Positions 33,663 through 44,297 of a DNA stretch of 64,000 nt are shown here, one piece after another (positions within the stretch are counted from its first letter, which is position 1; the number at the start of each line of letters is the position of its first letter). Below the pieces are notes generated by a model. It saw only the letters and a program-made list of their open reading frames with translations. It was not told the DNA's origin and searched no databases. Origin of the DNA: Onishia taeanensis (lineage in GTDB: Bacteria; Pseudomonadota; Gammaproteobacteria; Pseudomonadales; Halomonadaceae); the NCBI RefSeq assembly GCF_003268885.1, contig NZ_QLSX01000012.1, forward strand, positions 57,533 through 121,532. The letters run 5' to 3'. Position numbers and translations under genes: made by a program.

Positions 33663-33908
33663 GGTCGGATGGCGATATGGCGACGAGCGGTGATGTGATC
33701 TCGGGTGGTGAGATAAGGCGCTCGGCCCAGAGGCCGCGCGGGCTGTAGCAAGGGCAAGGATCGCGTGATAGACTATGCCATCCTCTCAGACACGGCCCGT
33801 TTACTTTTACGGCCAAACCGGTTGGGAGCCTTGTGGTTTTCCCAGCAAGGTCAAACATTTATAAAGCGTTGCCGGCAAAACCGGTAATGATTCTCCAAGG
33901 AGATAACG

Positions 33909-34175
33909 GTGGCAAACACTAAACAAGCTCGTAAGCGCGCTCGTCAGTCAGAAGCTCGTCGCGTCCTTAAAGCCGGTCAGCGTTCCATGGTGCGTACCTA
34001 CATCAAGCGCGTCATCAAGGCGATCCAGGGCGGCGACCACAGCCAGGCCATGGCAGAGTTCAAGACAGCTCAGCCGGTCATCGACCGCATCGCTGACAAG
34101 GACGCGCTGTCCAAGAAAAAGGCCGCTCGCATCAAGAGCCGCCTGAACAAGCGAATTAAGGCGCTGGCTGCGTAA
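33909..34175 (+). CDS. rpsT: 30S ribosomal protein S20
   Basis: An 88-residue basic helical protein (ANTKQARKRARQSEARR...). It starts at GTG 33909 with AAGGAGA (33897-33903) as ribosome site; a non-ATG start is common for S20, where it takes part in autogenous control. Separated from proB by 246 bp of promoter region and followed by a terminator. Confidence 0.96.
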   Translation: MANTKQARKRARQSEARRVLKAGQRSMVRTYIKRVIKAIQGGDHSQAMAEFKTAQPVIDRIADKDALSKKKAARIKSRLNKRIKALAA

Positions 34176-34238
34176 GCCGGACGCTGACCTAGGGACATGG
34201 CCGGCGCGCCTCGCGCGCCAAGCGCTTAGCCCTCAGGG

Positions 34239-34264
34239 AAAAACCGGCTTCGGCCGGTTTTTTT
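34239..34264 (+). terminator. Intrinsic terminator of rpsT
   Basis: ACCGGC-TTCG-GCCGGT hairpin with a UUCG loop flanked by A and T runs. Confidence 0.9.
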
Positions 34265-34268
34265 ATGG

Positions 34269-34367
34269 CCGAAACATTTTGTCGCCGAAGCATTTTGTCG
34301 TTAGAACATGGTGTTGTGGCTGGCATCTCGCTTTTAGTTGAATCCTGGTTTTTAGTTGAATCCTAGG
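34269..34367. repeat. Two adjacent tandem duplications between rpsT and murJ
   Basis: A 16-bp unit (CCGAARCATTTTGTCG) occurs twice at 34269-34284 and 34285-34300. An unrelated 18-bp unit (core TTTTAGTTGAATCCT) occurs twice at 34332-34349 and 34350-34367, with a degenerate third copy beyond. Confidence 0.88.
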
Positions 34368-34398
34368 TTCTAGTCGAACAAAGAAGGGGCGATCGCGC

Positions 34399-35982
34399 GT
34401 GGCTCAGCAAGACCCCACGACATCCTCGGCGGCTCAGCCCGTCGCTCGCGCCGGCCTGCTGCGCTCGGGGCTGGTGGTCAGCGTCATGACCATGCTTTCG
34501 CGAGTGCTGGGGCTGGTGCGCGATGTGGTTATCGCCGCCCTGCTGGGGGCTGGCAGCGGTGCCGATGCCTTCTTCGTGGCCTTCAAGATTCCCAACTTCC
34601 TGCGTCGACTGTTCGCTGAAGGCGCCTTCAATCAGGCCTTCGTGCCGGTGCTCTCCGAGTACGCGACTCGCCGTACCCGCGAGGAGGTCCGCGAGCTGCT
34701 CGATGCAGTGGCCGGCAGCCTGACCGTGGTGCTGGCGCTGATCACGGCGGTGGCGATGCTCGCGGCGCCCTGGCTGGTGTGGGTGTTTGCACCAGGCTTC
34801 GGCCGCGACCCGGAAAAGCTGGCGATGACCGCCGACATGCTGCGGCTGACCTTTCCTTATCTGCTGTTGATTTCGCTGACGGCCTTTTCCGGCAGCGTGC
34901 TCAATACCTGGAACCGCTTCGCGGTGCCAGCCTTCACGCCGGTGCTGCTCAACCTGTCGTTGATCGGTGCGGCGCTGTTGCTCACGCCGCTGATGGAAGA
35001 TCCGGCCATGGCGCTGGCCTGGGGGGTGCTGATTGCCGGTGTCGCCCAGCTCGCCTTTCAGGCGCCGTTCCTTGCACGGTTGGGGCTTTTACCCAAGCCT
35101 TGGCCGTCGTTCGCCCACGAGGGCGTGCGGCGTGTGCTGCGTTTGATGGCGCCGGCGCTGTTCGGAGTATCTGTGTCCCAGATCAATCTGCTGCTGGACA
35201 CGGTGCTGGCATCCTTGCTGGCCGCCGGCAGCGTGTCCTGGCTGTATTATTCCGATCGCCTGGTCGAGCTGCCGCTTGGCGTGTTCGGGATCGCCATCGG
35301 TACGGTGATTCTGCCGGCACTCTCCAAGCGCCACGCCGAGCAGTCCAACGAGCACTTCGCGAAGATGCTCGACTGGGCGCTGCGTGCGGTGCTACTGCTG
35401 GGCCTACCCGCAGCACTGGCGCTTGGCGTGCTGGCCGAACCGCTGTTGATTACCCTGTTTCACTATGGCGCCATGACCGATCACGACATCGCCATGGCAG
35501 CCATGAGCCTGAGGGCCTATGCGTTGGGTCTGGTGGCTTTCATGCTGATCAAGGTATTGGCACCGGGCTTTTTTGCCCGCCAGGATACCAAGACGCCGGT
35601 CAAGATCGGCATCATTGCCATGGTGGCCAACATGGTCTTCAACCTGCTGCTGATCTGGCCGCTGGCACATGCCGGTCTGGCGCTGGCCACGGCACTCTCG
35701 GCCTTCCTCAATGCCGGCCTGCTGGCTCGCGGGCTGCGCCGCGAGGGCGTGCTGGTGTTCCAGCCCGGCTGGGGGCGCTTCGCCCTGCAGCTGGGCGGCG
35801 GCTGTGTGGTGATGGGGCTGGGGCTCTATCTGCTGGCGCCGAACTGGCAGGTGTGGCTCGGCTGGGGGCTTTGGCCGCGCGTCGCTACTCTGGCCGCTTT
35901 GGTGACCGGCGGGGCCCTGGCCTATTTCGCCTGGCTGGCGGCACTGGGTGTTCGCCTGCGGCACTTTCGTCTGAATGGCTAG
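34399..35982 (+). CDS. murJ: Lipid II flippase MurJ
   Basis: A 527-residue MOP-superfamily inner-membrane protein with 14 predicted helices that flips lipid II for peptidoglycan synthesis. Signature blocks: LRSGLVVSVMTMLSRVLGLVRD, FKIPNFLRRLFAEGAFNQAFVPVLSEY (about 58-85) and the basic loop LGIAIGTVILPALSKRHA. It starts at GTG 34399 with GAAGGGG upstream. It precedes ribF-ileS-lspA as in many gammaproteobacteria. Its stop codon lies inside a six-copy 15-bp tandem repeat. Confidence 0.94.
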   Translation: MAQQDPTTSSAAQPVARAGLLRSGLVVSVMTMLSRVLGLVRDVVIAALLGAGSGADAFFVAFKIPNFLRRLFAEGAFNQAFVPVLSEYATRRTREEVRELLDAVAGSLTVVLALITAVAMLAAPWLVWVFAPGFGRDPEKLAMTADMLRLTFPYLLLISLTAFSGSVLNTWNRFAVPAFTPVLLNLSLIGAALLLTPLMEDPAMALAWGVLIAGVAQLAFQAPFLARLGLLPKPWPSFAHEGVRRVLRLMAPALFGVSVSQINLLLDTVLASLLAAGSVSWLYYSDRLVELPLGVFGIAIGTVILPALSKRHAEQSNEHFAKMLDWALRAVLLLGLPAALALGVLAEPLLITLFHYGAMTDHDIAMAAMSLRAYALGLVAFMLIKVLAPGFFARQDTKTPVKIGIIAMVANMVFNLLLIWPLAHAGLALATALSAFLNAGLLARGLRREGVLVFQPGWGRFALQLGGGCVVMGLGLYLLAPNWQVWLGWGLWPRVATLAALVTGGALAYFAWLAALGVRLRHFRLNG

Positions 35983-36057
35983 CGTCTGAACGACTAGTGT
36001 CTGAATGGCTGGCATCTGAACGGCCAGCGGTTAAATGGATAGCGGCTTAACGGATAG
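35968..36057 (+). repeat. Six-copy degenerate 15-bp tandem repeat at the murJ 3' end
   Basis: Six consecutive 15-bp units of the type CGTCTGAATGGCTAG begin at 35968, 35983, 35998, 36013, 36028 and 36043. Differences are mostly transitions. The first unit contains the last codons and stop of murJ. Confidence 0.88.
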
Positions 36058-36140
36058 CGACCCGGCGCCCGCCGCCATGGATAGGCGCTGGACGGCCGGG
36101 CCGTTATAATCGATCCCTTTACTTGGCGCGCGAGACACGC

Positions 36141-37274
36141 ATGCGAGTGATTCGAGGACTACACAATCTGCCCAGGGCACCGCAAGGCTGCGTGGCCACC
36201 ATCGGCAACTTCGATGGGGTCCATCGTGGCCACCAGGCGATCCTCGATCAGTTGCGCGAGCGCGCCGCCAAGCTGGGGCTGCCGGTCACGGTGGTGGTCT
36301 TCGAGCCTCAGCCGCGGGAGTTCTTCGCAGGCGATCAGGCACCGCCGCGGCTTACCCGGTTGCGCGACAAGGCCCGGTTGCTTGCCGAGTGCGGCGCCGA
36401 TCAGGTGCTGTGCCTGCCGTTCAATGATGCGCTGCGCAGCTTGACCGCGCGACAGTTCATCGAACGTGTTCTGGTCGCGGGCCTGGGCGTGCGCCATCTA
36501 GTGGTCGGCGATGACTTCCGCTTCGGCCGCGAGCGGGACGGAGACTTCTCGCTGCTGGCCAGGGTGGGCGAGGAGTACGGCTTTGGCGTCGAGCACACGC
36601 GCACCTTCCTGCTCGATGACGAGCGCGTTTCAAGCACCCGGGTGCGCACCCTGCTGGCGAGCGGTAACTTCGCCCAGGCGGCGCGCATGCTGGGGCGGCC
36701 CTATCGGCTCGCCGGGCGCGTGATCGTCGACCAGCAGCTTGGCCGCACCATTGGAGTGCCCACCGCCAACGTGCCGCTGCTGCCTCAGCCCTTGGCACTG
36801 CGCGGCGTCTATGCGGTGGTCACTGAACTGACCGATGGTCGCCGCCTGCCCGGGGTGGCCAACATCGGCTGGCGGCCCACGGTGGGCAGCACTCGACCGG
36901 TGCTTGAAGTGCATCTGTTCGATGTGAACGAGGATCTCTACGGCCAGCGGCTGCGGGTCTACCCCTGCGCCCGGCTGCGTGGCGAGATCACCTTCGATGG
37001 GCTGGAGGCCCTTAAGCAGCAGATCACCGTCGATCAGGCCCAGGCGCGGCATTATTTCGCACGCCATGGCTCGATAGCGACGACAGCAGCGACAACGCAT
37101 GAAAGCGAGGCGCGACAGGACGTTGCTGGCCCCGCTGATGACGCGGCACCTTCCGCTGCCTCCTCAATTGCACGTTCTACCGGACTTCCTCTGGCATCGG
37201 CGCCGCTGGCGCGCGAAGCCGCGACTTCTGACTCCTCGGTGGGCCTGGCCCCTACCGACCAAGATGACGGCTGA
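36141..37274 (+). CDS. ribF: Bifunctional riboflavin kinase/FAD synthetase
   Basis: A 377-residue enzyme making FMN and FAD. The N-terminal FAD synthetase nucleotidyl-transferase domain has [11 protein letters not shown] (HxGH type, residues 22-32) and SSTRVR (about 160). The C-terminal flavokinase domain has [11 protein letters not shown] (about 195) and RPTVG. It is about 65 residues longer than usual: after residue 310 comes an Ala/Ser/Thr-rich tail of no known fold, before ileS. ATG 36141 is the family start; the ribosome site is weak. Confidence 0.93.
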   Translation: MRVIRGLHNLPRAPQGCVATIGNFDGVHRGHQAILDQLRERAAKLGLPVTVVVFEPQPREFFAGDQAPPRLTRLRDKARLLAECGADQVLCLPFNDALRSLTARQFIERVLVAGLGVRHLVVGDDFRFGRERDGDFSLLARVGEEYGFGVEHTRTFLLDDERVSSTRVRTLLASGNFAQAARMLGRPYRLAGRVIVDQQLGRTIGVPTANVPLLPQPLALRGVYAVVTELTDGRRLPGVANIGWRPTVGSTRPVLEVHLFDVNEDLYGQRLRVYPCARLRGEITFDGLEALKQQITVDQAQARHYFARHGSIATTAATTHESEARQDVAGPADDAAPSAASSIARSTGLPLASAPLAREAATSDSSVGLAPTDQDDG

Positions 37275-37284
37275 CCCCAAGGCT

Positions 37285-40134
37285 ATGAGCGATTACAAGC
37301 ACACACTGAATCTGCCCGAGACCGACTTCCCGATGCGCGGGATGCTGCCCAAGCGAGAGCCCGCCCGGGTAGCTCGCTGGCAGGAAATGGATCTCTACCA
37401 GCGCCTGCGCGAGGCGCGCAAGGGCCGTGAGAGCTTCGTGCTTCACGATGGCCCTCCCTATGCCAATGGCAGCATTCACATCGGCCATGCCGTCAACAAG
37501 ATCCTCAAGGACATCATCGTCAAGTCGAAGAGCCTTGCCGGCTACGATGCGCCCTATGTGCCCGGCTGGGACTGTCATGGCCTGCCTATCGAACACAAGG
37601 TCGAGACCACTCATGGCAAGCGTCTGGAGCCGCAGCGGGCCCGCGAGCTTTGCCGCGAGTATGCCGGCGAGCAGATCCTGGGCCAGCTTCAGGACTTCGT
37701 GCGCTTGGGCGTGATCGGCGACTGGGACAACCCCTACCGCACCATGGACTTCGTCAACGAGGCCGGTGAGATCCGCGCGCTGGCCGAGATGGTCAAGGGC
37801 GGCTATGTCTTCAAGGGCCTGAAACCGGTCAACTGGTGCTTCGACTGTGGCTCGGCGCTGGCCGAAGCCGAGGTGGAGTACGCCGACAAGAAGTCCGAAG
37901 CCATCGACGTGGCCTTCCCGAGCGGCGATGACGCCAAGCTGGCCGCGGCCTTTGGCCTCGCCGAGCTTTCCAAGCCCGCCGCGGTAGTGATCTGGACCAC
38001 CACGCCCTGGACCATCCCCGCCAACCAGGCACTCAACGTCCATCCGGAGTTCAACTACGCCCTGGTCGACGTGGGCGATCGCCTGCTGCTGCTGGCCGAG
38101 GACCTGGTCGAGAGCTGCCTTGCGCGCTTCGGCCTAGAAGGCGAGGTCGTCGCCACTACCCGCGGCGAGGCCCTCGACCTGATCGAGTTCCGTCACCCGC
38201 TCTACGCCCGTGCCTCGACGGTTCATCTGGCCGACTACGTCACCTGTGACGAGGGCAGCACCGGCATCGTGCACTCCTCGCCGACTCATGGCGTGGACGA
38301 CTTCAATACCTGCCGCGCCTATGGCCTGGAATTCGATGACTTCATCAGCCCGGTGCAGGGCGATGGCGTCTACGTCGATGACCTGCCGATGTTCGGCGGC
38401 ATGATGATCTGGAAGGCCAACCCGAAGATCGTCGCGGCCTTGGATGAGGCCGGTGCACTGATGGCTCACAAGACCATCACCCACAGCTACATGCACTGCT
38501 GGCGCCACAAGACGCCGATCATCTACCGCGCCACGGCGCAGTGGTTCGTCGGCATGGACGTCACCGCCCGCGACGGCCGTACCCTGCGCGAAGCGGCGCT
38601 CGACGGCATCGAGCAGACGCAGTTCGTGCCGGCCTGGGGCAAGGCTCGCCTGCACTCGATGATCGCCAACCGCCCGGACTGGTGCATCTCCCGCCAGCGC
38701 AACTGGGGCGTGCCGATCCCGTTCTTCCTGCACAAGCAGACCGGCGAGCTGCACCCGCGCACCGTCGAGCTGATGGAAGACGTCGCCAAGCGCGTCGAGG
38801 TCGAGGGCATCGATGCCTGGTTCCGCCTGACGCCCGCCGAGTTGCTCGGCGATGAGGCGGCCGACTACGAGAAGGTCACCGACACCCTGGACGTGTGGTT
38901 CGATTCCGGCACCACCCACTGGCACGTGTTGCGCCACTCGCACCCGCTCGGCCACGCCGAAGGCCCGCGGGCGGATCTGTACCTCGAGGGCTCGGATCAG
39001 CACCGCGGCTGGTTCCATTCCTCGTTACTGACCGGCTGCGCCATCGACGGCCACCCGCCGTATCGTGGCCTGCTGACGCACGGCTTCACCGTTGATGCCC
39101 AAGGCCGCAAGATGTCCAAGTCGATGGGCAACGTCGTCGCGCCCCAGGAAGTCATGGACAAGCTCGGCGCCGACATCCTGCGCCTGTGGGTGGCCTCCAC
39201 CGACTATTCCGGCGAGATGGCGGTCTCCGACGAGATCTTGAAGCGCACCGCCGACGTCTACCGTCGTATTCGCAATACCTCGCGCTTCCTGCTCGCCAAC
39301 CTCAATGGCTTCGAGCCCGAGCGGGACGCCGTGGCCTTCGAGGACATGTTGTCGCTGGACCAGTGGGTGGTCGACCGGGCTGCCCAGCTTCAGGCGCGTA
39401 TCGAAACCGCCTATGAAGAGTATCGCTTCCTCGAGGTCTACCAGCAGGTGCATTCCTTCTGCTCGCTGGAACTCGGTGGCTTCTATCTGGATGTGATCAA
39501 GGATCGCCAGTACACCACTCAGCGCGACTCGCTGGCCCGGCGCAGTGCCCAGACGGCTCTCTATCGGGTGGTCGAGGCGCTGGCGCGCTGGATCGCGCCG
39601 ATCCTGTCGTTCACCGCCGAGGAAATCTACGAGAATATTCCTGGCAAGCGTTCCGATAGCGTGCTGCTCGAGACCTATTTCGAGGGGCTCTCCACGCTCG
39701 CCGCGGACGCGCCGCTGGGTCGCGAGTTCTGGTCCCGGGTGCTCGAGGTCAAGCAGGCAGTCAACAAGTGCCTGGAAGACGCCCGCAACGCCAAGCAGAT
39801 CAAGAACGGCCTGGCCGCCGAGGTGACGCTCTACGTCGATGATGCCCTCGAGGCGACCCTTGCCAAGCTCGGCGATGAGCTGCGTTTCGTGCTGCTGACC
39901 AGCGACGTGCGCCTGGTACCCCTGTCCGAGAGTAAAACGCCGGAAGGCGGCGCTGCTGAGGCCACCGAGCTCGAGGGCCTCAAGGTCAGCGTCGTGGAAA
40001 GCGCCAACACCAAGTGCGAGCGCTGCTGGCACCATCGCGAAGACGTGGGTAGCCACCCCGAGCACCCGGACCTTTGCGGGCGCTGCATCACCAACCTGCC
40101 TGACGGACCCGGCGAGACACGTCACTATGCCTGA
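37285..40134 (+). CDS. ileS: Isoleucyl-tRNA synthetase
   Basis: A 949-residue class I synthetase. Visible are the HIGH motif ([11 protein letters not shown], about 63-73), the CP1 editing domain ([14 protein letters not shown]), the KMSKS motif ([10 protein letters not shown]) and a C-terminal zinc finger (CERCW...CGRC). ATG 37285 ([13 protein letters not shown]) matches E. coli IleS; a start at 37264 is possible but adds unconserved residues. It begins 10 bp after ribF and overlaps lspA by 8 bp, so ribF-ileS-lspA are co-transcribed. Confidence 0.96.
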   Translation: MSDYKHTLNLPETDFPMRGMLPKREPARVARWQEMDLYQRLREARKGRESFVLHDGPPYANGSIHIGHAVNKILKDIIVKSKSLAGYDAPYVPGWDCHGLPIEHKVETTHGKRLEPQRARELCREYAGEQILGQLQDFVRLGVIGDWDNPYRTMDFVNEAGEIRALAEMVKGGYVFKGLKPVNWCFDCGSALAEAEVEYADKKSEAIDVAFPSGDDAKLAAAFGLAELSKPAAVVIWTTTPWTIPANQALNVHPEFNYALVDVGDRLLLLAEDLVESCLARFGLEGEVVATTRGEALDLIEFRHPLYARASTVHLADYVTCDEGSTGIVHSSPTHGVDDFNTCRAYGLEFDDFISPVQGDGVYVDDLPMFGGMMIWKANPKIVAALDEAGALMAHKTITHSYMHCWRHKTPIIYRATAQWFVGMDVTARDGRTLREAALDGIEQTQFVPAWGKARLHSMIANRPDWCISRQRNWGVPIPFFLHKQTGELHPRTVELMEDVAKRVEVEGIDAWFRLTPAELLGDEAADYEKVTDTLDVWFDSGTTHWHVLRHSHPLGHAEGPRADLYLEGSDQHRGWFHSSLLTGCAIDGHPPYRGLLTHGFTVDAQGRKMSKSMGNVVAPQEVMDKLGADILRLWVASTDYSGEMAVSDEILKRTADVYRRIRNTSRFLLANLNGFEPERDAVAFEDMLSLDQWVVDRAAQLQARIETAYEEYRFLEVYQQVHSFCSLELGGFYLDVIKDRQYTTQRDSLARRSAQTALYRVVEALARWIAPILSFTAEEIYENIPGKRSDSVLLETYFEGLSTLAADAPLGREFWSRVLEVKQAVNKCLEDARNAKQIKNGLAAEVTLYVDDALEATLAKLGDELRFVLLTSDVRLVPLSESKTPEGGAAEATELEGLKVSVVESANTKCERCWHHREDVGSHPEHPDLCGRCITNLPDGPGETRHYA

Positions 40135-40669
40135 TCAAGAGCCATCAGCGGCTGCGCAGGCCGACCAGCACAGCGCGCCGCCGATGACGCGGCCGCTGCG
40201 CTGGCTATGGCTGTCGCTTGCCGTGATCGTCGCCGACCTTGGCAGCAAGGTGCTGGCCTCGGCCATGTTGGCCTACGCCAGTCCGGTGGAGGTGCTGCCG
40301 GTCTTCAACCTGACGCTCTTGCATAACACTGGTGCCGCCTTCAGTTTCCTTGCCGAGCACGCCGGATGGCAGCGTTGGCTGTTCGCCATCATTGCCATCG
40401 GCGCCAGTGTCGGTCTCACCGTGTGGATGCGTCGGCTGCGCGCCGGCGAGACCCTGCTGGCCGTGGCGCTGGCGCTGATCATCGGCGGGGCCCTGGGCAA
40501 TCTCTATGACCGGCTGGTGCATGGCTACGTGGTCGACTTCCTGTCGTTCCACTGGGGCCAGACGTACTTCCCGGCCTTCAACCTGGCCGATGTCGCCATT
40601 ACCCTGGGCGCCATCGGCCTGATCATCGAATCCCTGCGCGACGCCCGCCGCGGGCGAGCCAGTTCCTGA
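40127..40669 (+). CDS. lspA: Lipoprotein signal peptidase (signal peptidase II)
   Basis: A 180-residue inner-membrane aspartyl protease that removes signal peptides from prolipoproteins. Four hydrophobic helices are present. The catalytic aspartates are in [17 protein letters not shown] and [12 protein letters not shown] (about 125-160). NTGAAFSFL is also diagnostic. The 25-residue N-terminal tail before the first helix is longer than in E. coli. Start overlaps the ileS end. Confidence 0.95.
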   Translation: MPDQEPSAAAQADQHSAPPMTRPLRWLWLSLAVIVADLGSKVLASAMLAYASPVEVLPVFNLTLLHNTGAAFSFLAEHAGWQRWLFAIIAIGASVGLTVWMRRLRAGETLLAVALALIIGGALGNLYDRLVHGYVVDFLSFHWGQTYFPAFNLADVAITLGAIGLIIESLRDARRGRASS

Positions 40670-40682
40670 CGGAGCCAACTAG

Positions 40683-41129
40683 ATGAGCGAATATCGCATC
40701 GACGAGGGGATGGAAGTGACCCTTCACTTCACCCTCAAGCTCGAGGATGGCACGGTGGTGGATTCCACCCGCGACAAGGCCCCGGCGACCTTTCAGGTCG
40801 GCGACGGCAACCTGCCACCGGGCTTCGAGGCCCCGCTGTCCGGCCTCACCGATGGCGCCACCGGCAGTTACGAGATCACTCCGGAGCATGCTTTCGGTCA
40901 GCACAATCCGCAGAACCTGCAGCTGATGAAGCGTGACGACTTCGAGGGCGAAGTGCCGGAGGTGGGCATGGTGATGTCCTTCGCCGATGCCGCCGGCGGT
41001 GAGCTGCCTGGCGTGATCGCCGAGATCGATGGCGAGCAGGTGACGGTGGACTTCAACCACCCGCTGGCCGGGCGTACCCTGACCTTCGAGGTCGAAGTGA
41101 TCAAGGTCGCCCCCGCGACCACTCACTGA
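40683..41129 (+). CDS. fkpB: FKBP-type peptidyl-prolyl cis-trans isomerase FkpB (SlpA-like)
   Basis: A 148-residue cytosolic FKBP of the SlyD/SlpA subgroup. It has the FKBP core (LEDGTVVDSTRDKAPATFQVGDGNL) and the inserted chaperone flap with EHAFGQHNPQ (about 62-75), but no His-rich metal tail, so SlpA/FkpB and not SlyD. It lies between lspA and ispH as in E. coli. Confidence 0.92.
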   Translation: MSEYRIDEGMEVTLHFTLKLEDGTVVDSTRDKAPATFQVGDGNLPPGFEAPLSGLTDGATGSYEITPEHAFGQHNPQNLQLMKRDDFEGEVPEVGMVMSFADAAGGELPGVIAEIDGEQVTVDFNHPLAGRTLTFEVEVIKVAPATTH

Positions 41130-41202
41130 ACGCATCGCCCGGGCGCTGCCCGGGTCGCTTCTTCCCGCAAGCGATGCCCGCGGGCATCAAGGCTAGGCAA
41201 GC

Positions 41203-42156
41203 ATGCATATCCAGTTGGCCAACCCGCGCGGTTTCTGTGCCGGCGTTGATCGAGCCATCGAGATCGTCAATCGCGCCCTCGATGTCTTCGGCGCGCCCAT
41301 CTACGTGCGCCACGAGGTGGTTCACAACCGCTTCGTGGTCGACACCCTGCGCGAACGCGGGGCGATCTTCGTTGAGGAGCTCCACGAGGTACCCGACGAC
41401 GTGATCGTGATCTTCTCTGCCCACGGCGTCTCCCGCGCGGTGCAGGAAGAGGCCGAACGCCGGGGCCTGAGGGTCTTCGACGCTACCTGTCCGCTGGTCA
41501 CCAAGGTGCACATGGAAGTGCTGCGCTACGCGCGTCGCGGAGAGGAGTGCATCCTGATCGGTCACCACGGTCACCCCGAGGTGGAAGGCACCATGGGCCG
41601 CTACGACACCCGTCATGGCGGCGCCATCTATTTGGTAGAGAACGAGGCCGATGTGGCGGCACTCGAGGTCAAGGACCCGAGTCGCCTGGCCTTCGTCACC
41701 CAGACCACATTGTCGATGGACGACACCGCCCGGGTGATCGATGCGCTGCGCGCCAAGTTCCCCGAGATCCAGGGCCCGCGCAAGGATGACATCTGCTACG
41801 CCACCCAGAATCGCCAGGACGCCGTGCGCGAACTCGCCGCCGGCAGTCAGTTGGTGCTGGTGGTAGGTAGCCCCAACAGCTCCAACTCCAACCGCCTGCG
41901 TGAACTCTCCGAGCGGGTCGGCACACCTGCCTACCTGATCGACGACGCCGAGCAGATCGAGGCCGGCTGGCTCGAAGGCGTCGAGCAGATTGGCATCACC
42001 GCCGGTGCCAGCGCCCCCGAGGTGCTGGTCAATGGCGTGATTGAGCGCCTTCAGTCGCTGGGCGCCGAGGCTCCACAGGAGCTCGCCGGCCGCGAGGAGA
42101 CCATCACCTTCTCGATGCCCAAGGAGCTGCGCGAGCAGGTGATCGCCAGCGGTTAG
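41203..42156 (+). CDS. ispH: 4-hydroxy-3-methylbut-2-enyl diphosphate reductase
   Basis: A 317-residue Fe-S enzyme for the last step of the MEP isoprenoid pathway, giving IPP and DMAPP. Cluster ligands Cys12 (PRGFCAGV), Cys96 (DATCPLV) and Cys198 (DDICYATQ) are all present, as are the substrate-binding SAHGVS and [11 protein letters not shown] motifs. It ends the ribF-ileS-lspA-fkpB-ispH block and is followed by a terminator. Confidence 0.96.
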   Translation: MHIQLANPRGFCAGVDRAIEIVNRALDVFGAPIYVRHEVVHNRFVVDTLRERGAIFVEELHEVPDDVIVIFSAHGVSRAVQEEAERRGLRVFDATCPLVTKVHMEVLRYARRGEECILIGHHGHPEVEGTMGRYDTRHGGAIYLVENEADVAALEVKDPSRLAFVTQTTLSMDDTARVIDALRAKFPEIQGPRKDDICYATQNRQDAVRELAAGSQLVLVVGSPNSSNSNRLRELSERVGTPAYLIDDAEQIEAGWLEGVEQIGITAGASAPEVLVNGVIERLQSLGAEAPQELAGREETITFSMPKELREQVIASG

Positions 42157-42196
42157 CGGGACCGCCTGGGGCGCCAGGCGGACCGAGGTCAACAGG

Positions 42197-42220
42197 AACC
42201 GGGCTCAGGCCCGGTTTTTT
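42197..42220 (+). terminator. Intrinsic terminator after ispH
   Basis: ACCGGGC-TCAG-GCCCGGT hairpin (with one loop-closing variation) followed by TTTTT. Confidence 0.88.
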
Positions 42221-42306
42221 GTGCCCAGTATCGTGCTTACGTATGACGTGGCAGGCCATACTGAGACATACTGGGATGAGGCACATGACGTTTTGGTAGG
42301 GTGGGT

Positions 42307-42747
42307 ATGCGGGTGACGCGATTGGCAAAAATGAAAACACAGTCGGGCTTTACGCTGATCGAGCTGATGATCACCGTGGCGGTGATCGCCATCCTCGCCT
42401 CCATTGCGTATCCGAGCTATACGAGTTACATAGAGCGCTCTAATTTAGCTGAAGCAAAATCTGCTTTGATGGAAGCAGCAGGCCAGATGGAAAGATATTA
42501 CACATCTAATTATGAGTATGCTGTTATTGATCTTGATGTTGATTTAACGGAAAAAAACCCATATTCGGTGAGTAATCCGAGCATCTCCACCAGTGGAGGT
42601 GGTTTCTTAATATCGGCAACAGGTTCTGGGCGGGTTCCTGATGATTGTGGGACTATTTGGGTAGATAGCTTAGGGCAACGAGGTTCTGGTACGGCTCCAA
42701 GCCCAGGAGATGAAGTCGACCCACCAGATCCAGGAGAATGCTGGTGA
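42307..42747 (+). CDS. pilE: Type IV pilin-like protein (PilE family)
   Basis: A 146-residue prepilin. The leader ends at Gly14 and the mature protein starts FTLIELMITVAVIAIL, with Glu5 present; the hydrophobic helix and AEAKSALMEAAGQMERYY are typical of PilE minor pilins. Two Cys in the last third (DDCGTIW..., ECW) can form the D-loop disulfide. I chose ATG 42307 because TAGGG precedes it; ATG 42331 would give a shorter leader. The C-terminal half is AT-richer than the flanking genes. First gene of the pseudopilin operon. Confidence 0.85.
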   Translation: MRVTRLAKMKTQSGFTLIELMITVAVIAILASIAYPSYTSYIERSNLAEAKSALMEAAGQMERYYTSNYEYAVIDLDVDLTEKNPYSVSNPSISTSGGGFLISATGSGRVPDDCGTIWVDSLGQRGSGTAPSPGDEVDPPDPGECW

Positions 42748-43232
42748 AGGTAAGTAAGGGCTTTACCCTTATCGAACTACTGGTAACCATGGCGGTGGCG
42801 ATCATTTTTGCGACCGTCGCGGTGCCCAACTTCGTGGACATGATCAATCGCCAGCGTTTCGCAACCGAGTTCAACAGCGTGCTGATCGGCCTGAACCTGG
42901 CCAGAAGCGAGGCGATCAAGCGCCGTGAAAATGTGAGCTATGTGGTCACGGAGCCGGGTGACACCTCCGATGGTACGGGATGGCAGTGGGAGGTCACTTT
43001 TGTTAATGAAGATGGAGACGTTGTTTTGCTCCGCCAAGCCTCCGGAAGCGGACAGATTGATTTGAATGTTGCTGATGACAGCACCATCACTTTCAATTCG
43101 CTTGGGCGCAGAGTCGCCTGCACTTTGAATCCATGCCGTATCGCGCTTGAAGGCGATGGAAAACCTCGCTATTACGGTCTCGAGATCAGCACCTATGGAC
43201 GTATCGCCCGGCTTGATACGTCGCCAGAGTAA
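42738..43232 (+). CDS. GspH/FimT-family pseudopilin
   Basis: A 164-residue prepilin with a very short leader (MLVKVSKG) before FTLIELLVTMAVAIIFATVAVP. The body (INRQRFATEFNSVLIGLNLARSEAIKRRENV) is typical of GspH/FimT. A Cys pair (VACTLNPCRI) lies near residue 135. AGGAG sits directly before ATG 42738, which overlaps the previous gene by 10 bp. Minor pilin that primes pilus assembly. Confidence 0.87.
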   Translation: MLVKVSKGFTLIELLVTMAVAIIFATVAVPNFVDMINRQRFATEFNSVLIGLNLARSEAIKRRENVSYVVTEPGDTSDGTGWQWEVTFVNEDGDVVLLRQASGSGQIDLNVADDSTITFNSLGRRVACTLNPCRIALEGDGKPRYYGLEISTYGRIARLDTSPE

Positions 43233-43247
43233 GAAGGAGATACGTAA

Positions 43248-43718
43248 TTGTCTCGTCAACTTCAAGGCTGCCGTCGCCACATGAACGGCTTTACTTTAGT
43301 CGAGGCCTTGGTCGCACTGCTGGTGTTATCCATCGGCCTGCTCGGCGTAGCCGGAATGCAACTCAAGGCGCAGCAGAGCGCTCATATCGGATATCAACGC
43401 TCTGTGGCTACGCTCGCTGCGGTTGATGCTCAAGAGCGAGCATGGAAATATTTGGCTGAAAGTGTGGAACATTATTGTCCCGGTGAGGACTCGTCTGATC
43501 CTAATTCCCTTTCCAAAATAGAGTCTGCTTGGATGAGTACTTGGCTTACAGGATCGGGAAAAATCCTCCGTGATGCAGGTAGTCTCTTGCGCGATACAGA
43601 TAAAGATGGCAGTCCGCTAGAAGTTTGTGAATATGAAGTCATTGTAAAGTGGGAAGAGCGCCGTGCGGAAGGTGATGGCAACTTTACATACCGTTTCCGT
43701 CTACCGAACCTGAATTGA
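43248..43718 (+). CDS. pilV: Type IV pilus minor pilin PilV-like
   Basis: A 156-residue prepilin; MNGFTLVEALVALLVLSIGLLGVAGMQ is the PilV consensus N-terminus. The best ribosome site (AAGGAGA, 43234-43240) points to TTG 43248, giving a 14-residue leader; ATG 43281 would leave a leader of only three residues. The C-terminal half is AT-rich. Follows the GspH-like gene by 15 bp. Confidence 0.83.
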   Translation: MSRQLQGCRRHMNGFTLVEALVALLVLSIGLLGVAGMQLKAQQSAHIGYQRSVATLAAVDAQERAWKYLAESVEHYCPGEDSSDPNSLSKIESAWMSTWLTGSGKILRDAGSLLRDTDKDGSPLEVCEYEVIVKWEERRAEGDGNFTYRFRLPNLN

Positions 43719-43729
43719 GAAGAAAGTTT

Positions 43730-44281
<552 letters not shown>

Positions 44282-44297
44282 GGGGATATCGATTGAT

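Noticed and set aside
35968..36057. Possible CRISPR array
   Set aside because: Units are only 15 bp and directly adjacent with no spacers; it is a tandem repeat.
42230..42306. Sigma-54 promoter before the pilin operon
   Set aside because: TGGCAGG is present but the -12 element does not match at the required spacing.
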